From Pyrrhoderma lamaoense (taxonomy: Eukaryota > Basidiomycota > Agaricomycetes > Hymenochaetales > Hymenochaetaceae): 64,000 bases of DNA. Under the pieces are notes generated by a model. It was not told the origin of the DNA, made no database searches, and worked only from the letters and a program-made list of their open reading frames with translations. How positions within the stretch are numbered: the stretch's first letter is position 1; every line of letters begins with the position of its first letter. Below, in pieces: positions 48,654 through 59,106 of the stretch. The stretch lies in NCBI GenBank assembly GCA_002794735.1, contig NBAZ01000006.1, forward strand, positions 620,001 to 684,000, given 5' to 3'. A program made the position numbers and the translations under genes.

Positions 48654-50138
48654 TCATAGTTTTGGTTCCATCTTGTTGATAAATGCGGATGCAATAAGTC
48701 TCCCATTTGACTTATGCAAAATCTAAAAAGTCATTATGATCGATTATATCAAAGCCACCATGATTAGGGCTTGATTAGCTTAGACACAGAAGTCATTGAT
48801 CCAAAACGAACCTCGCATCGTGCAGTCATTGCCCGTCCGAGGACGAGCGATGTGCTGACAAAGGTGATAACAGATCCTCTAAAAGATAGTAAGGGAGTAT
48901 TTCAAAAAAGGGTCAGTAAGCAAGATCCTATTTACTGATTGCTGAATCCAATTAAATAAGATCTCAAGTACCCGATGGTGGCATCCATCTAATGGCTAAG
49001 TGGCTAAATCGAAAAATAAGGGTGCGAAAAACGAGTGAAAGAAAAGTCTATTTTAACTCTAAGTCCACAAATCATGGATTCCCCAATCAATCAAAGAGAA
49101 AGAGTAGATGAAAGAAGAGTATATTGGAGAAAGTAAATCAAGATAAATCATTCGACTCACATGGGAGCTGGAGCATGAAATAGGATATTCAAAGCCTGAG
49201 TAACGCCGACACCGGAGTCTGGGCGTGCTCGCAAAAGGCCGAGAGCAACAAGCGAGACACTCCCGAGGTTGTCGACAAAGTACGCGATGCACCCACCATG
49301 AAGCATCCCGTTCCCATTCACCATAGCTAATAATCGTTATCACCACATTATTATTAATTTTTCATTGTTTTCATTTTCGTTTTATGTTAAATATTCGTTT
49401 TCGCCCCCGACCAGAACGGAAGTCCATCCAAGCACAGGCAGGTTGGATAAAAAAAGAAAATTGAATGGTACTTTCAGTCAATTTGATTTTTTCCTCTTTA
49501 TAATAAAAAGAGGAAGCTTGAAAAAGAAAATCCACTAAACTTTTATCAACGACGATTTCAGCCTCGAACCGCACCGACTGAGCTTCACGTTTTCCAGGTA
49601 AGCCACCAACAGAACTGGAACTAGCAGGTCCGATAGCAGCTTGAGGATGAGGAGGTACCGACCACCCTGGCCCTTGGACATCCATTCTAACGAACCGAAC
49701 TTGTCTCCCTGCCGCATATCCGAACGCTTTATCGGAATACGTCCCATCAGCCTCACACAACCCATCAACACCGTACGAAGCGTATGTATTCATACATAAC
49801 TGCTTAACCTCCAACGGCACATTCCCCTCAATCCTATCCGCCTGATGATATACAAGCGTCCGTGAGGCTGCAGGGAGATTGCGCGGCTCTACCCATGCCC
49901 CTCTTTTCCTTTGCTGCTGCTGGTTTATTTCAGCGCTTATTCGTTGTGAATGAGACTCCACACCCGGCTTTTTGCCGCTGCTACTGCTACTATCACTCAT
50001 GCTGCTTTCTTGCTCGTCACTGCTACTTTCAATGCTGCTATCGAAGGAGGAAATAGCTGAGGTGGAGGAAATGGAGGTAGAGGAGGAGGAGCCGAGAGCG
50101 AGCCTCTGCAAACGTGTAGCTATCTTTTCGGAATCCAT
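48654..50138 (-). CDS. Hotdog-fold acyl-CoA thioesterase-like protein
   Basis: The start MDSEKIATRLQRLALG opens a Ser-rich N-terminal region. The hotdog (4HBT) domain follows: FEAEIVVDK, then across an intron of about 210 bp MVNGNGMLHGGCIAYFVDN with the typical HGG turn, ALNILFHAPAPM, GSVITFVSTSLVLGRAMTA and a final exon LHKSNGRLIASAFINK ending MEPKL. The last intron (TTTTTAG acceptor) is clean, but joining APM to GSVITF across 48890-49160 does not keep phase with simple GT...AG sites. A short exon or a base error there is likely. The family hydrolyses acyl-CoA thioesters; substrate and location are not predictable here. Confidence 0.75.
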
Positions 50139-51390
50139 CCCTATAATCACCCCTCTCTCTGTTTTGTTCTTCGTTTACTACTTACCCTTTTCGAGAAAGG
50201 AAATTGTGTGAAATGAAGATGAAGCCAGGTGGCCGCCAGTGAAGAGCAAGGGATAAACAGGAAATGAAAGGAGAAATGGAAGTGAGGATCCGAATGGACA
50301 AGAACAGGATAGGATAAGGACAGCCTAAGCTTTAAGGGATTCAGTATAAAGCACTCTTACCCGTCAGTCAGGGATCCTAGAAATAACCTTACTTCTCTGA
50401 CCAGGACCCAAAGAAAGCTAGCTCGGCCCCTGCCACATGTTTCTTTGAAAAAAATCCGGAAAGAGATAAAATAAACCCAGAAGTAAGGGCATTAAATTTA
50501 ATTTCCCTGGCGAAACTCCTACCCCTCTCTACTTCTTTTCTTCTATATCAAGAGATAGGATCCAATTGATTTGAAAATAAACAAACTTCTAAGCTTATTC
50601 GTGTTTCCTTGAGAATTCCAAGCTTTTGATGTCCGTCCACCCACCCCCTCCCCCTCCATTACTTCTTCGGGGTTACATACTACTTCTCAGGCTTTCGGGA
50701 TATCAGACGAACCTACATTTTGGGTCTAATTGATAGGGGGGGGGGAATTCTTAGATTTCAGTTTCTCATTTTATTAGTTATAACTTTCTTATAAATCCCT
50801 CTATTTGATCATCCGGTTTTACACATGTGAGAAGAGAGGGAATAAATAGGGGAATGAAATGTGTAGGGGGCCGAAGGCAGAGAAGTCCAGTTTTTCGTTA
50901 TGCATCATCATCCATCATATGCACATCACTTCCGGGTACGGACAACGGCGGATCCAATTAATTGGCTATTAATATTTTTATACGGGAGCCAGACGGTGTT
51001 CTTCGCTATCCTTTAGGAAATATAAAAAAGTTGATAAACGGAAATGAGAGGAAGGGGGAGAGCTCTTCAGAAGCCAACTCCAAATTCAATCCAATCAACC
51101 GTCAATCGACCCTCCATTCTCTTTCTCTCTACGACTCCTCCTCTCCCCTGGAATCCTATTAAATTGTCCAACTTCACACGGCGAAGGACAAAAATACTGT
51201 GACTTGGAACTATACTAACCACTAACGAAATCGATAACCAAGTCTGATGGAACACGCAACTTATCTTGTACGACATGATGATGATGCGCGGGATGTTAAG
51301 CGTCGGTGACCGAGGAGATACAAAAATACAGATCCGGATTGTAGATTACAGTTACACAAAGGGAAACTTAAGTCGGTGGAGACCAGGGTC
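50139..51390. other. Intergenic region with a G10 run
   Basis: Upstream of the thioesterase gene. Has a run of ten G at 50736-50745 and pyrimidine-rich stretches. No gene recognised. Confidence 0.45.
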
Positions 51391-51880
51391 ATGAGGACCC
51401 TGAAAATACTGATAGATGCCTGGTGCTCATCCGGACACCAAAGGCCGAAATTTTGCCTAGCCTGGTCCAAATCGCGTGGCATCCGGACATATGGCCAAAA
51501 ATTTGGCCTAGGCCTGGTCCCTCATCCGGACATCTTGGAGCCAGGACTGGTAATAGCTTTGTAATACTAAAAAATTGCTATATATAGTATGTTTATATCG
51601 TCTTTAAAGATTATATTACATAATAAGCTTACTTAATTTAGTACGTAATCTACGTCCGTGACGTCTGTGACAGTTACGTAGCTTTGTGACAGATCTGTAA
51701 CCTTTTTGTGACAAAAACGTGACTTTTCGTGATGAAATGTGTGATTTTTCTGTCACATGTACCTGTCACGCTTAGACCCTGGTCAGGTCCGGACACCTTG
51801 GCTCCAAAGTCCGGACATATTAGGCCAATTTTGGACTTTTTTGACCAGGCATCTATCAGTATTTTCAGGGTCCTGGTCAT
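51391..51880. mobile_element. MITE-like element with terminal inverted repeats
   Basis: The left arm (51391-51424, ATGAGGACCCTGAAAATACT onward) is matched by the reverse complement of the right arm (51844-51880) with a single 3-nt indel. Sub-terminal parts are also inverted: TCCGGACA and GGCC..AATTTTGG-type segments appear near both ends. The interior, about 420 bp, has no transposase frame. No clear target-site duplication was found, so the exact ends are approximate. This fits a non-autonomous DNA transposon or a fold-back element. Confidence 0.7.
51655..51775. repeat. Clustered GTGAC/GTCAC motifs
   Basis: Within the MITE-like element the pentamer GTGAC or its complement recurs many times in about 120 bp (for example TCTGTGACAG, TTTGTGACAG, TTTGTGACAA, ACGTGACTTT, CTGTCACATG, CTGTCACGC). 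Confidence 0.6.
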
Positions 51881-52633
51881 GTTATAGGACGGGAGTTTAT
51901 CATAATTAATATCATATGATATCATCACTATCGAAAGAAGATACTAATTGCATGCGATTACAAACGTATATACCAAATAAAAATAGAGAGAGAGAAGAAC
52001 TTGGGGGAGGGAAAAGGATTATCACTACTCTTATATATGAAAAGGAAGAAAGGAAGGAGATACAAGAACTTGAAGAAAGGGAGCGCTTAACACAGATATC
52101 ACCCAGCCATACCTTGACGAAAGTTCACCACCGGATTTAAGAGACACACAGACACAACTCTCAACCACGATCATACATCATACAACACAAAAACCCCAAA
52201 TTATCCAAGGAAGACCCGCCGTTAAGCCTAAACATGAAAGACACATCATCTCCCAACCCTTCGACCTTCTTCGTACCTGCCCAGTTATGTAGTTCTAAGT
52301 CCTAACGCTTCTCCTTCCACACACTAGAACCCTTTCATTTCCCAAACCTTTAACCAACTTTAACCGATATTCTCATACATACAGCCCTGATTTTTTTTAA
52401 AACAGGCTTCACGAGATACCCTATACGTCTAACAGTGATCACTTACATACAATTTTATATACGTGCTACAGAGAAGCCGACTCTTCCTTAGGAGATTTTT
52501 GTCGCTACCCTTTGGAATGAATTGAGGTCCTCTTCCTCACCCCTGAAAGCCTAGACCTCCTAGACCTTGGACCTAGAAAACCTAAGAAGGTAGAAAGAAA
52601 GAAGAAAAAGATTTCTTGATTCAGTTCTAGCTC

Positions 52634-52679
<46 letters not shown>

Positions 52680-53588
52680 TTTTTTTTCTTTTTCCTTTCT
52701 TTTTTTTTCTTTCACTCCTCTCACTTTTTTTATCTTATCTACGCGCAACTGAAAACCTCTCTCCGAGTCTATATCTTTCTATTATATTTTATATAATACC
52801 TTTAGAACCACGAGGTCTAATGTTAGAATAGATCACATTTTTTCTACTTCAGGAGATGGATAAAACAGAACGAGACAAACGGAACGAAGTAGTCACCCAA
52901 ACAAATCATCTATCTGCCTATTTATCCAGGCCTCAATCAATCAAGCCAGTAATCCTTCATCCCTCTTTCACTCTTTCTATTTAGAGTCGGAAAGGAAAGA
53001 ATGAAAGAATACAAAACTAATGATCTTTTGCCGAAAAAGGAGGGAAACGTAACTATTACATATCTCGTTCCGATATACAAGCCCATATATATTACGCAAA
53101 GTCCTGTTTAGAAAGAGAAGGCTGAACCAAGAAAAAAGACGGGATGCATAAGAGTGAAAGAAAGGAACAAATTTTGATTATAGATACATGTAAAACGGGT
53201 ACGAGATAGAAAAGGGAAAATATTTGGAAGAGAAGGGGGAGGAAGGGTATCGAATTATAGATAAGTTGTGGCCCATAAATAAAAGAACCTAGAAAGTAGT
53301 ATTTATAAATTAACAAAGGTAGAGCTAAAGGTCATACGGTTTATGGGGCAGAAAAGAGAGGGGAAAGGAGGATAGTGTTTATGGGAGGTAGGGGAGGGAC
53401 GATATCATAATCAATCATCATAATTAAATATGAGTGAGGCATTGATCAAACTGCGCTGAATGAAACACAATGGTGTGATGAGAAAAATTAAGGCGGAGGA
53501 GGTGAAAAAGTGACTACCATCTAAGTAAACGACACATAACATGAAAAAGAAAGAACGGTGTAAAGCACCGTCTCAACATATGCGGGGA
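51881..53588. other. Gene-poor region with simple repeats
   Basis: No supported gene. Purine/pyrimidine-skewed, with the TC microsatellite and T tract annotated separately. Confidence 0.45.
52637..52687. repeat. TC microsatellite followed by T17
   Basis: Alternating T and C from 52637 to 52670 (17 units) runs directly into 17 consecutive T. Confidence 0.9.
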
Positions 53589-56500
53589 TTAAGGGAAAAG
53601 CGATGTATCAAGTCCCTCTCCAAAGTCTAGTATGATCACCTTTTGATCATGTGAAGTGCTATAAGATATTAATCAAAATCAGTTAAGAGTATTATAACCG
53701 ACTTTAGAGATAACAAGACTCACCTAACAATTCTCCTTACATCAAACTTCACATCGAAAATATGACTATCATGGAACTCAAACTCCCTCACCAGCTTACC
53801 AGCCGTCGGGTCCTTAAGATCCCAAACTTTGACTGTTTTGTCGTAGCTCCCAGTCACAAGCCGGCCGGTCCCAGCATCATAAGCCATAGCACGCACAAGA
53901 TGCTTGTGTCCAGAGAGGGTAGTTAGACATGCACCCGTTGCTGCGTGCCATACCTTAATCTTACAATCATTGGAACCAGAGATAATAAGATCACCCTAGA
54001 AAGAAGAGTAGATTTTTTAGCGTTAGCGTAGGCTAGCATTTAAAATCTGTTTCTGAAAAGGTCAATTCACCTTGAACTCAATGCATGCCAATCCACGGTC
54101 ATGACCCTCAAACGTGCGCAGATGCATACCCGTCTCAATGTCCCAGAGCATCAAGTTCCCATCCCCGCTCGCACTGACAACCTTGCCATTTTGCATGCCA
54201 ACGGCATTAACAGGTCCTTCATGTCCTGAGAATGTTTGAGCCAACTTCAGGGTTTTTCGGTCCCAAACTCGGATTAAGCTATCCTTGGAACTATCGTTCA
54301 AAAAATAAGTACAGTTCCATTTCATTCGCTTAAACAGATAGTTAATGAAAGCGAAGTTAAAAAATACACTTACCAACTGACGATCCATTGTTTGTCGATT
54401 CTTAGGTCCAGAACACCACCTGTGTGCCCTCTTAACACGCGCCTTACAAGCTCTGGGCCTCCCATAATTTGGCTGTCTTCACTGTAATACTTCGCTCTAC
54501 GCCAAAGTGGCTTCAAATCCCAGACTAGAACCGAGAAGTCACTGCTTCCAGAAACCATGAAGCCTCCATCATCGTCATCACCCTCGGCACCCTCTTTCCC
54601 AGATTCATTCCCGTAGGATCCTGAGTCCGCTCTGGCCATCGCAACTTTATCAAACTTAAGGCAAAGAACACTTCCCGCATGTGCACGAAGTGTTGCCCTG
54701 AGTTTGCCAGTTTGGATATCCCATACCTTGATCGTGCGGTCGCGTGAACCAGTGATTAATCGGCGAGAATCAAATTCAAGACAGTAGACGCTATCCGCGT
54801 GCCCTTCTATGCACGTCGTGCGTGGTTCATAAGATGTAGAATTTGCATTTCCACTATACCACCGCCGGTCTAATTCAGCGCGAGTCTTGAAAAGCCGCAT
54901 CCAGTCTAAAGAAAGCGGTGCCAGCCGTGGGACACGGGTCTGTGTCGGAGCCACTACAGTATTGACGGTACTAGAATTCGGTGGACTTCCCACCCGAGGC
55001 GGTATAGTTCCGAATTGGGACCAATGATAGTCCATAGTCTCTCTTGTCAAAGTACTTGAGATCGACAACATCCGTCTTCTCTTGGTTTCGTCCCCATCCT
55101 CCTTGAAGTCTGTCTCAGCTTCGGATTGAATTCGTGCTTTACGTTCATTGATTTTCCATCCGCGTGTCTCTACCATCTGGTAAAACAAAGAACGCCACAC
55201 TAAGGGATCCGATGCCAAAGCACGCCATCGTCGAGAAACACGCATGCATGCTACTACACTAGGAAGATCGAGAGAGCTGATAATGGAAAGAGCTATTTCA
55301 TACGGGAGGTTGCCGATTATGTCTGTAGCCACGCGTGAGAATATATTATCCATCTCGTTAGAAGATAATAGAAGTAAATCATATTTAATTTCACATACCA
55401 ACAGAGGCGACCTGTCTATGGGGAATAAAGCAGGCCTCGTCAACAAAAACGAGTTCTTCTCCATCGAGTGGCACATCAAGGGAGTCATCATCATAACCAT
55501 GGTGGGCATTCATACCGGAGTTCTGGGGCTTAGGACGTGTGCGTCGCGCAGGAGACGAGAGAGCTCCCCAGATCTTGCCAAGTGCGGCCTTACTTAGCTT
55601 TGGGGAACGACGCATTGAACCGCCCATACCAGGAAGGCCGATTCCGCTCATACTAGGCACAGTGCTAGAAGGTCCGAGGTTGCCACCCTTTGCAGGCGAT
55701 ATGAATAATGTGCAATTAGGGGTTCCTTCTGGACCCGAGGTTGGCGAAGTGAAAATATCATACATCGTAGGATACCTCGGAATCGGATTCTGGAAACTAG
55801 AATCGGGCTCAAAGGGAGGGACAACGTGAACGAAACTCATGGGTGACGGTGGAGGTGGCATCGAGATAACTGAAAAATCATCACCTACAGTGGGTGCTAA
55901 CGAAATAGGTGATGTAGGACGGGTAACAGTCTCAGTGTCAGCTACTTCCGCGAATGTGCCATCGACCATAACGATATTACCACGAGTTCGGTTTCTTTCG
56001 AATATACTTTTCGCTGACTCACGAGTACCACTAGTACTTGCGCAGCGGGGGCTAGAGCCGCTAAGGACGGCGCCTAATAGCTTGGTGATACGAGGGGAAC
56101 GGGGCGTTGGCATCGCAATGCTAGTAGAGTTGCCCATGCCGGGTGACAAACCCGAAGTTGGACTTTGGGAATGAGACCGGATCTGTTGTGGCTTAAGGGT
56201 TTGTTCTTTCTGTCTACCAAGGCTTCTGTATCGAGTATTATGTACATGATCGTTGTTACTTCCGATTGCACCTAGGAAATTATCGGCGCGTAATGGGGTG
56301 CTGTCAGAGTTAGGACCTGCGGTAGGAGCAGCAGTGGTTCTTTGTCTCTTAGCACGAGGGGGTGTGAAGGGAAATCCATCACCCGCAGAGTTGCTCGGAG
56401 AAGGCTCGGAAGCAGTTCCCAAAGGACGAGAATAGCCATAGGATGAACCATAGTTTGAATCAGACAACCACGGTATTGGAGGAAGCCTAGGACGTGGTGT

Positions 56501-56770
56501 TGGACTCATCGTGGCAAAATAGTCCATTTCCGTATGACGACCTGCATAGCGTCCAATGGTCTGAGTTCTAGCTGCATGAGCAGGTGGGGCTGATGATATC
56601 GAAGAAGCCGAAGATAGAGTGGTCGTAGTCAAAGTGGAAGTACTGGAGGTGAGGGTGGATCGAGAAGTGGATGTTACATCTGAAGATGAGCCTGCAATCG
56701 GTCGTGTATCAGGAGTGAGTGGTTCCTGTGCAGTGTATGGGTTGTACACGACGATGTCGACGTCGTTCAT
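53589..56770 (-). CDS. F-box/WD40 protein, SCF ubiquitin-ligase substrate receptor
   Basis: Five exons (55399-56770, 54374-55322, 54071-54290, 53724-53995, 53589-53658) join in frame to 960 residues. The first about 450 are Ser/Thr/Pro-rich, probably disordered and phospho-regulated. Then comes an F-box (IGNLPYEIALSIISSLDLPS, then VSRRWRALASDPLVWRSL), which binds Skp1. The C-terminal propeller has WD repeats: GHADSVYCLEFDSR, TGSRDRTIKVWDI, SGSSDFSVLVWDL, CSKDSLIRVWDRK, ASGDGNLMLWDIE, SGSNDCKIKVWHA and TGSYDKTVKVWDL. The layout is that of beta-TrCP/Cdc4-type receptors; which one is not decided. An acidic Gly/Asp insert (GDDDDGG) sits in one propeller blade. The chosen ATG is at 56770; the frame is open slightly further upstream. 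Confidence 0.93.
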
Positions 56771-56932
56771 GGATGTCGAGTAAGGAATGAGGGATAACGT
56801 CAAAGGGCGAATGAAGATGTGGAAAGGGTCGTCAGTCGGAGTAGAACTAGTTCAGAACGGATCAGGTGATTTAAATACAATTTTTAACACAAGAACATTC
56901 CACGGTTGATCAGATCTCTAATCCATACTCCA

Positions 56933-57084
56933 ATTTGTGGTTTTATTACAAATGTTAACAACTATTTTGTAGTTCTACTACAAATGTTTACTGCCTTTTT
57001 GTAGTTAAATTATAGTTGTTAACAACCATTTTGTAGTGTTATTACAATAGTTTACAACCAATTTGTTACTTTATCACAATAGTC
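56933..57084. repeat. 32-bp minisatellite, 4.7 degenerate copies, in a divergent promoter
   Basis: Units at 56933-56964, 56965-56996, 56997-57028, 57029-57060 and a partial one at 57061-57084. Each begins with a form of TTTTGTAGT and continues with a form of ATTACAAATGTTAACAACC. Within a unit TTTGTAG and CTACAAA form an inverted repeat. It lies between the starts of the F-box gene (56770, -) and the Asterix-like gene (57143, +). Confidence 0.9.
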
Positions 57085-57142
57085 TTAGTCTTAGTATACA
57101 AGGCTATACTCACGCGCGGCCACTTGTCAAAACACGACGACA

Positions 57143-57802
57143 ATGTCCAGCGCCGACGACCCTCGCGACCCCAGCCTCGAGGTGCGCTTCAGCCTACCTC
57201 CAACATGGCAGACCAATGGCTCCGGTCAGTATCTCATCAAACTTTCTTCTGTTTTCAAACACACGGTATTCACCTTCACCTTCATGTACAAACCCTCCAC
57301 ATACACACATCATCACTTATAATCAAATCCACGCCTCTCCAGATGGCTTCTCTGCCGTGAGCATGCTCATCGCCGGTGCAGTAATGGTAACCAGAAATAG
57401 GTCAGCTTACTCTTCTCGATACTCCTGGTCTTTATTTACTGGAAGGAGTAATTGCAAAGCTGACGTTTTTTGTAAATGTAACATTGTATTATTTTCATCT
57501 ACAGGTTCCTCGCTTGGCCAGCTCTCCTTTTGGGGATCAGTGCCTTCTTCAACCAACATCCTCTACGTACCAAGGATGTCGGTCCATCATGGCAAAGCCT
57601 CATGTATGTCTTGCCTCTCCCTTTCTTCCTTGCTTTGACCTTTAGACACTGAACACGAATATTGATAATATCATATGATGTCGTCATCAATTATACTGCT
57701 ATCAAATATAGCTCCGGCTTGTCAGCGCTTGTCATCTCCTACCTACCCATGGTCCTCATTGCAAGAGGTCCTGCTCAAGTTCCTATCACGATGACTCCCT
57801 GA
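57143..57802 (+). CDS. Asterix (WDR83OS/UPF0139)-like ER membrane-protein chaperone subunit
   Basis: Four exons (57143-57224, 57343-57400, 57505-57603, 57712-57802) encode 109 residues, matching the size of Asterix, the small subunit of the PAT complex that shields polar transmembrane segments during membrane protein insertion at the ER. After the polar N-terminus (MSSADDPRDPSLEVRFSLPP) come three hydrophobic segments: GFSAVSMLIAGAVMV, FLAWPALLLGISAFFN and LSALVISYLPMVLIA. The end ITMTP resembles the family's conserved PMTP ending. Introns are 104-118 bp. Assignment rests on length, topology and the NxRxxxW/MTP pattern; a search would settle it. Confidence 0.75.
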
Positions 57803-59106
57803 AACTTCCTGATATCTCTCTTCCTTTTCACCGTCTCTGACTATGTTGCGTTGTTTACTGTACCCGTTCTAGTCACCTTTTGGATATATCAGGATCAGGA
57901 TCAGCAATGTGGACATCCAATTCATCTATTCTATCCTGTTATATGTTGCCTCTGAGGGCATGCATGTGGAATATGTATGTATACATGTATCACTCTTACT
58001 GCATGTAACCGTGTACCCCTCTTGTGAAGAGATTGTGTCAGAAAAGAGCGAAAAAACGTTTCACTGGCTGTTCCCGAAGCTCTCCCTCTCATAATAAGAG
58101 ACAAAACTAGGTATCTTCCATAAAGCAATCAGCACGACTGCAAAGCGTGTTTCTCATTCATCTCATTCATACATCTACCCCATCTGGCCATCTAACCATA
58201 CATCAACCTAACCATCTACTTATCTTACGCTGTTCCTCGGCTTTGTATCCACTAGCCTGTGTACAAGTCGGTTTCCTGTGTTCCCGATGCTAATGCCAGT
58301 ATGCAAAAGGAATCATGTTTAAAATCACGACAGAACCATACAAAATCATACGAGGCCATATTATGTGATGATGAAACGAGTACAATTCGTACGCCCCACG
58401 TTAGCTACTAATAATTCTCAGCTTAAGCACTCCTAGTCCACCCCCTTTGAAATCGTGCTCCAAGCATGGAGTGGAGAATAGAAGAAGAAGTCATCCTTGG
58501 TTTATGCCGTGTGTAGTACTGAAAATGCAACCGTTTATCCCACAAAACAAAGGCAACAGATCTTTTGGATCCTCCCCCCTATCATCCCTCATCCTTCCGA
58601 GTATACATATATGTATATCAGCGCCGCAAAACACGTCATTCCCTCAAAGTAACCTTAACGTTTTCTGGTACTTCCGTTAATAGTTTTGTCAAAATTAAAG
58701 CATCCGTTCTCTTTCCTTAAACTCTAAAAAGTATGAGTCTAAACCCCGGATTCTCACGTCCTCACAACAAGCTCGGGCCAATAAAGTTCCATGTAAATAC
58801 TCCGGTCTTCCAGTATCAACGACAATGACGACAACAAGGGATTCGATTAAAAGTCCTACATCTAGAAGTATACAGTAAAAACAAACAATAGATTCCATCC
58901 AATGAATTATTATAAAAGTTACAAACAATTTCGGTTTTGACAGTAAAAAAATGTATAAGCAGATGAACTTCCGCCTGTCTGCGCCCCTCAGTCCTCAGTT
59001 TCCCTAGATTGCTATCAGATCGTTACAAATGCTCTGCCTTTATATCTACTGTTCCTTATCCTTCAAGCATCCAAAACAACAAACTGTTGTCATAAGCTAT
59101 AGTAAA
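57803..59106. other. Intergenic region between convergent genes
   Basis: About 1.3 kb holding 3' flanks of the Asterix-like gene and the hydrolase. No gene recognised. Confidence 0.45.

Noticed and set aside
51376..51928. Two short frames in the MITE-like element sharing the peptide TLKILIDAW
   Set aside because: The shared peptide is just the inverted repeat read from both ends; there is no coding signal.
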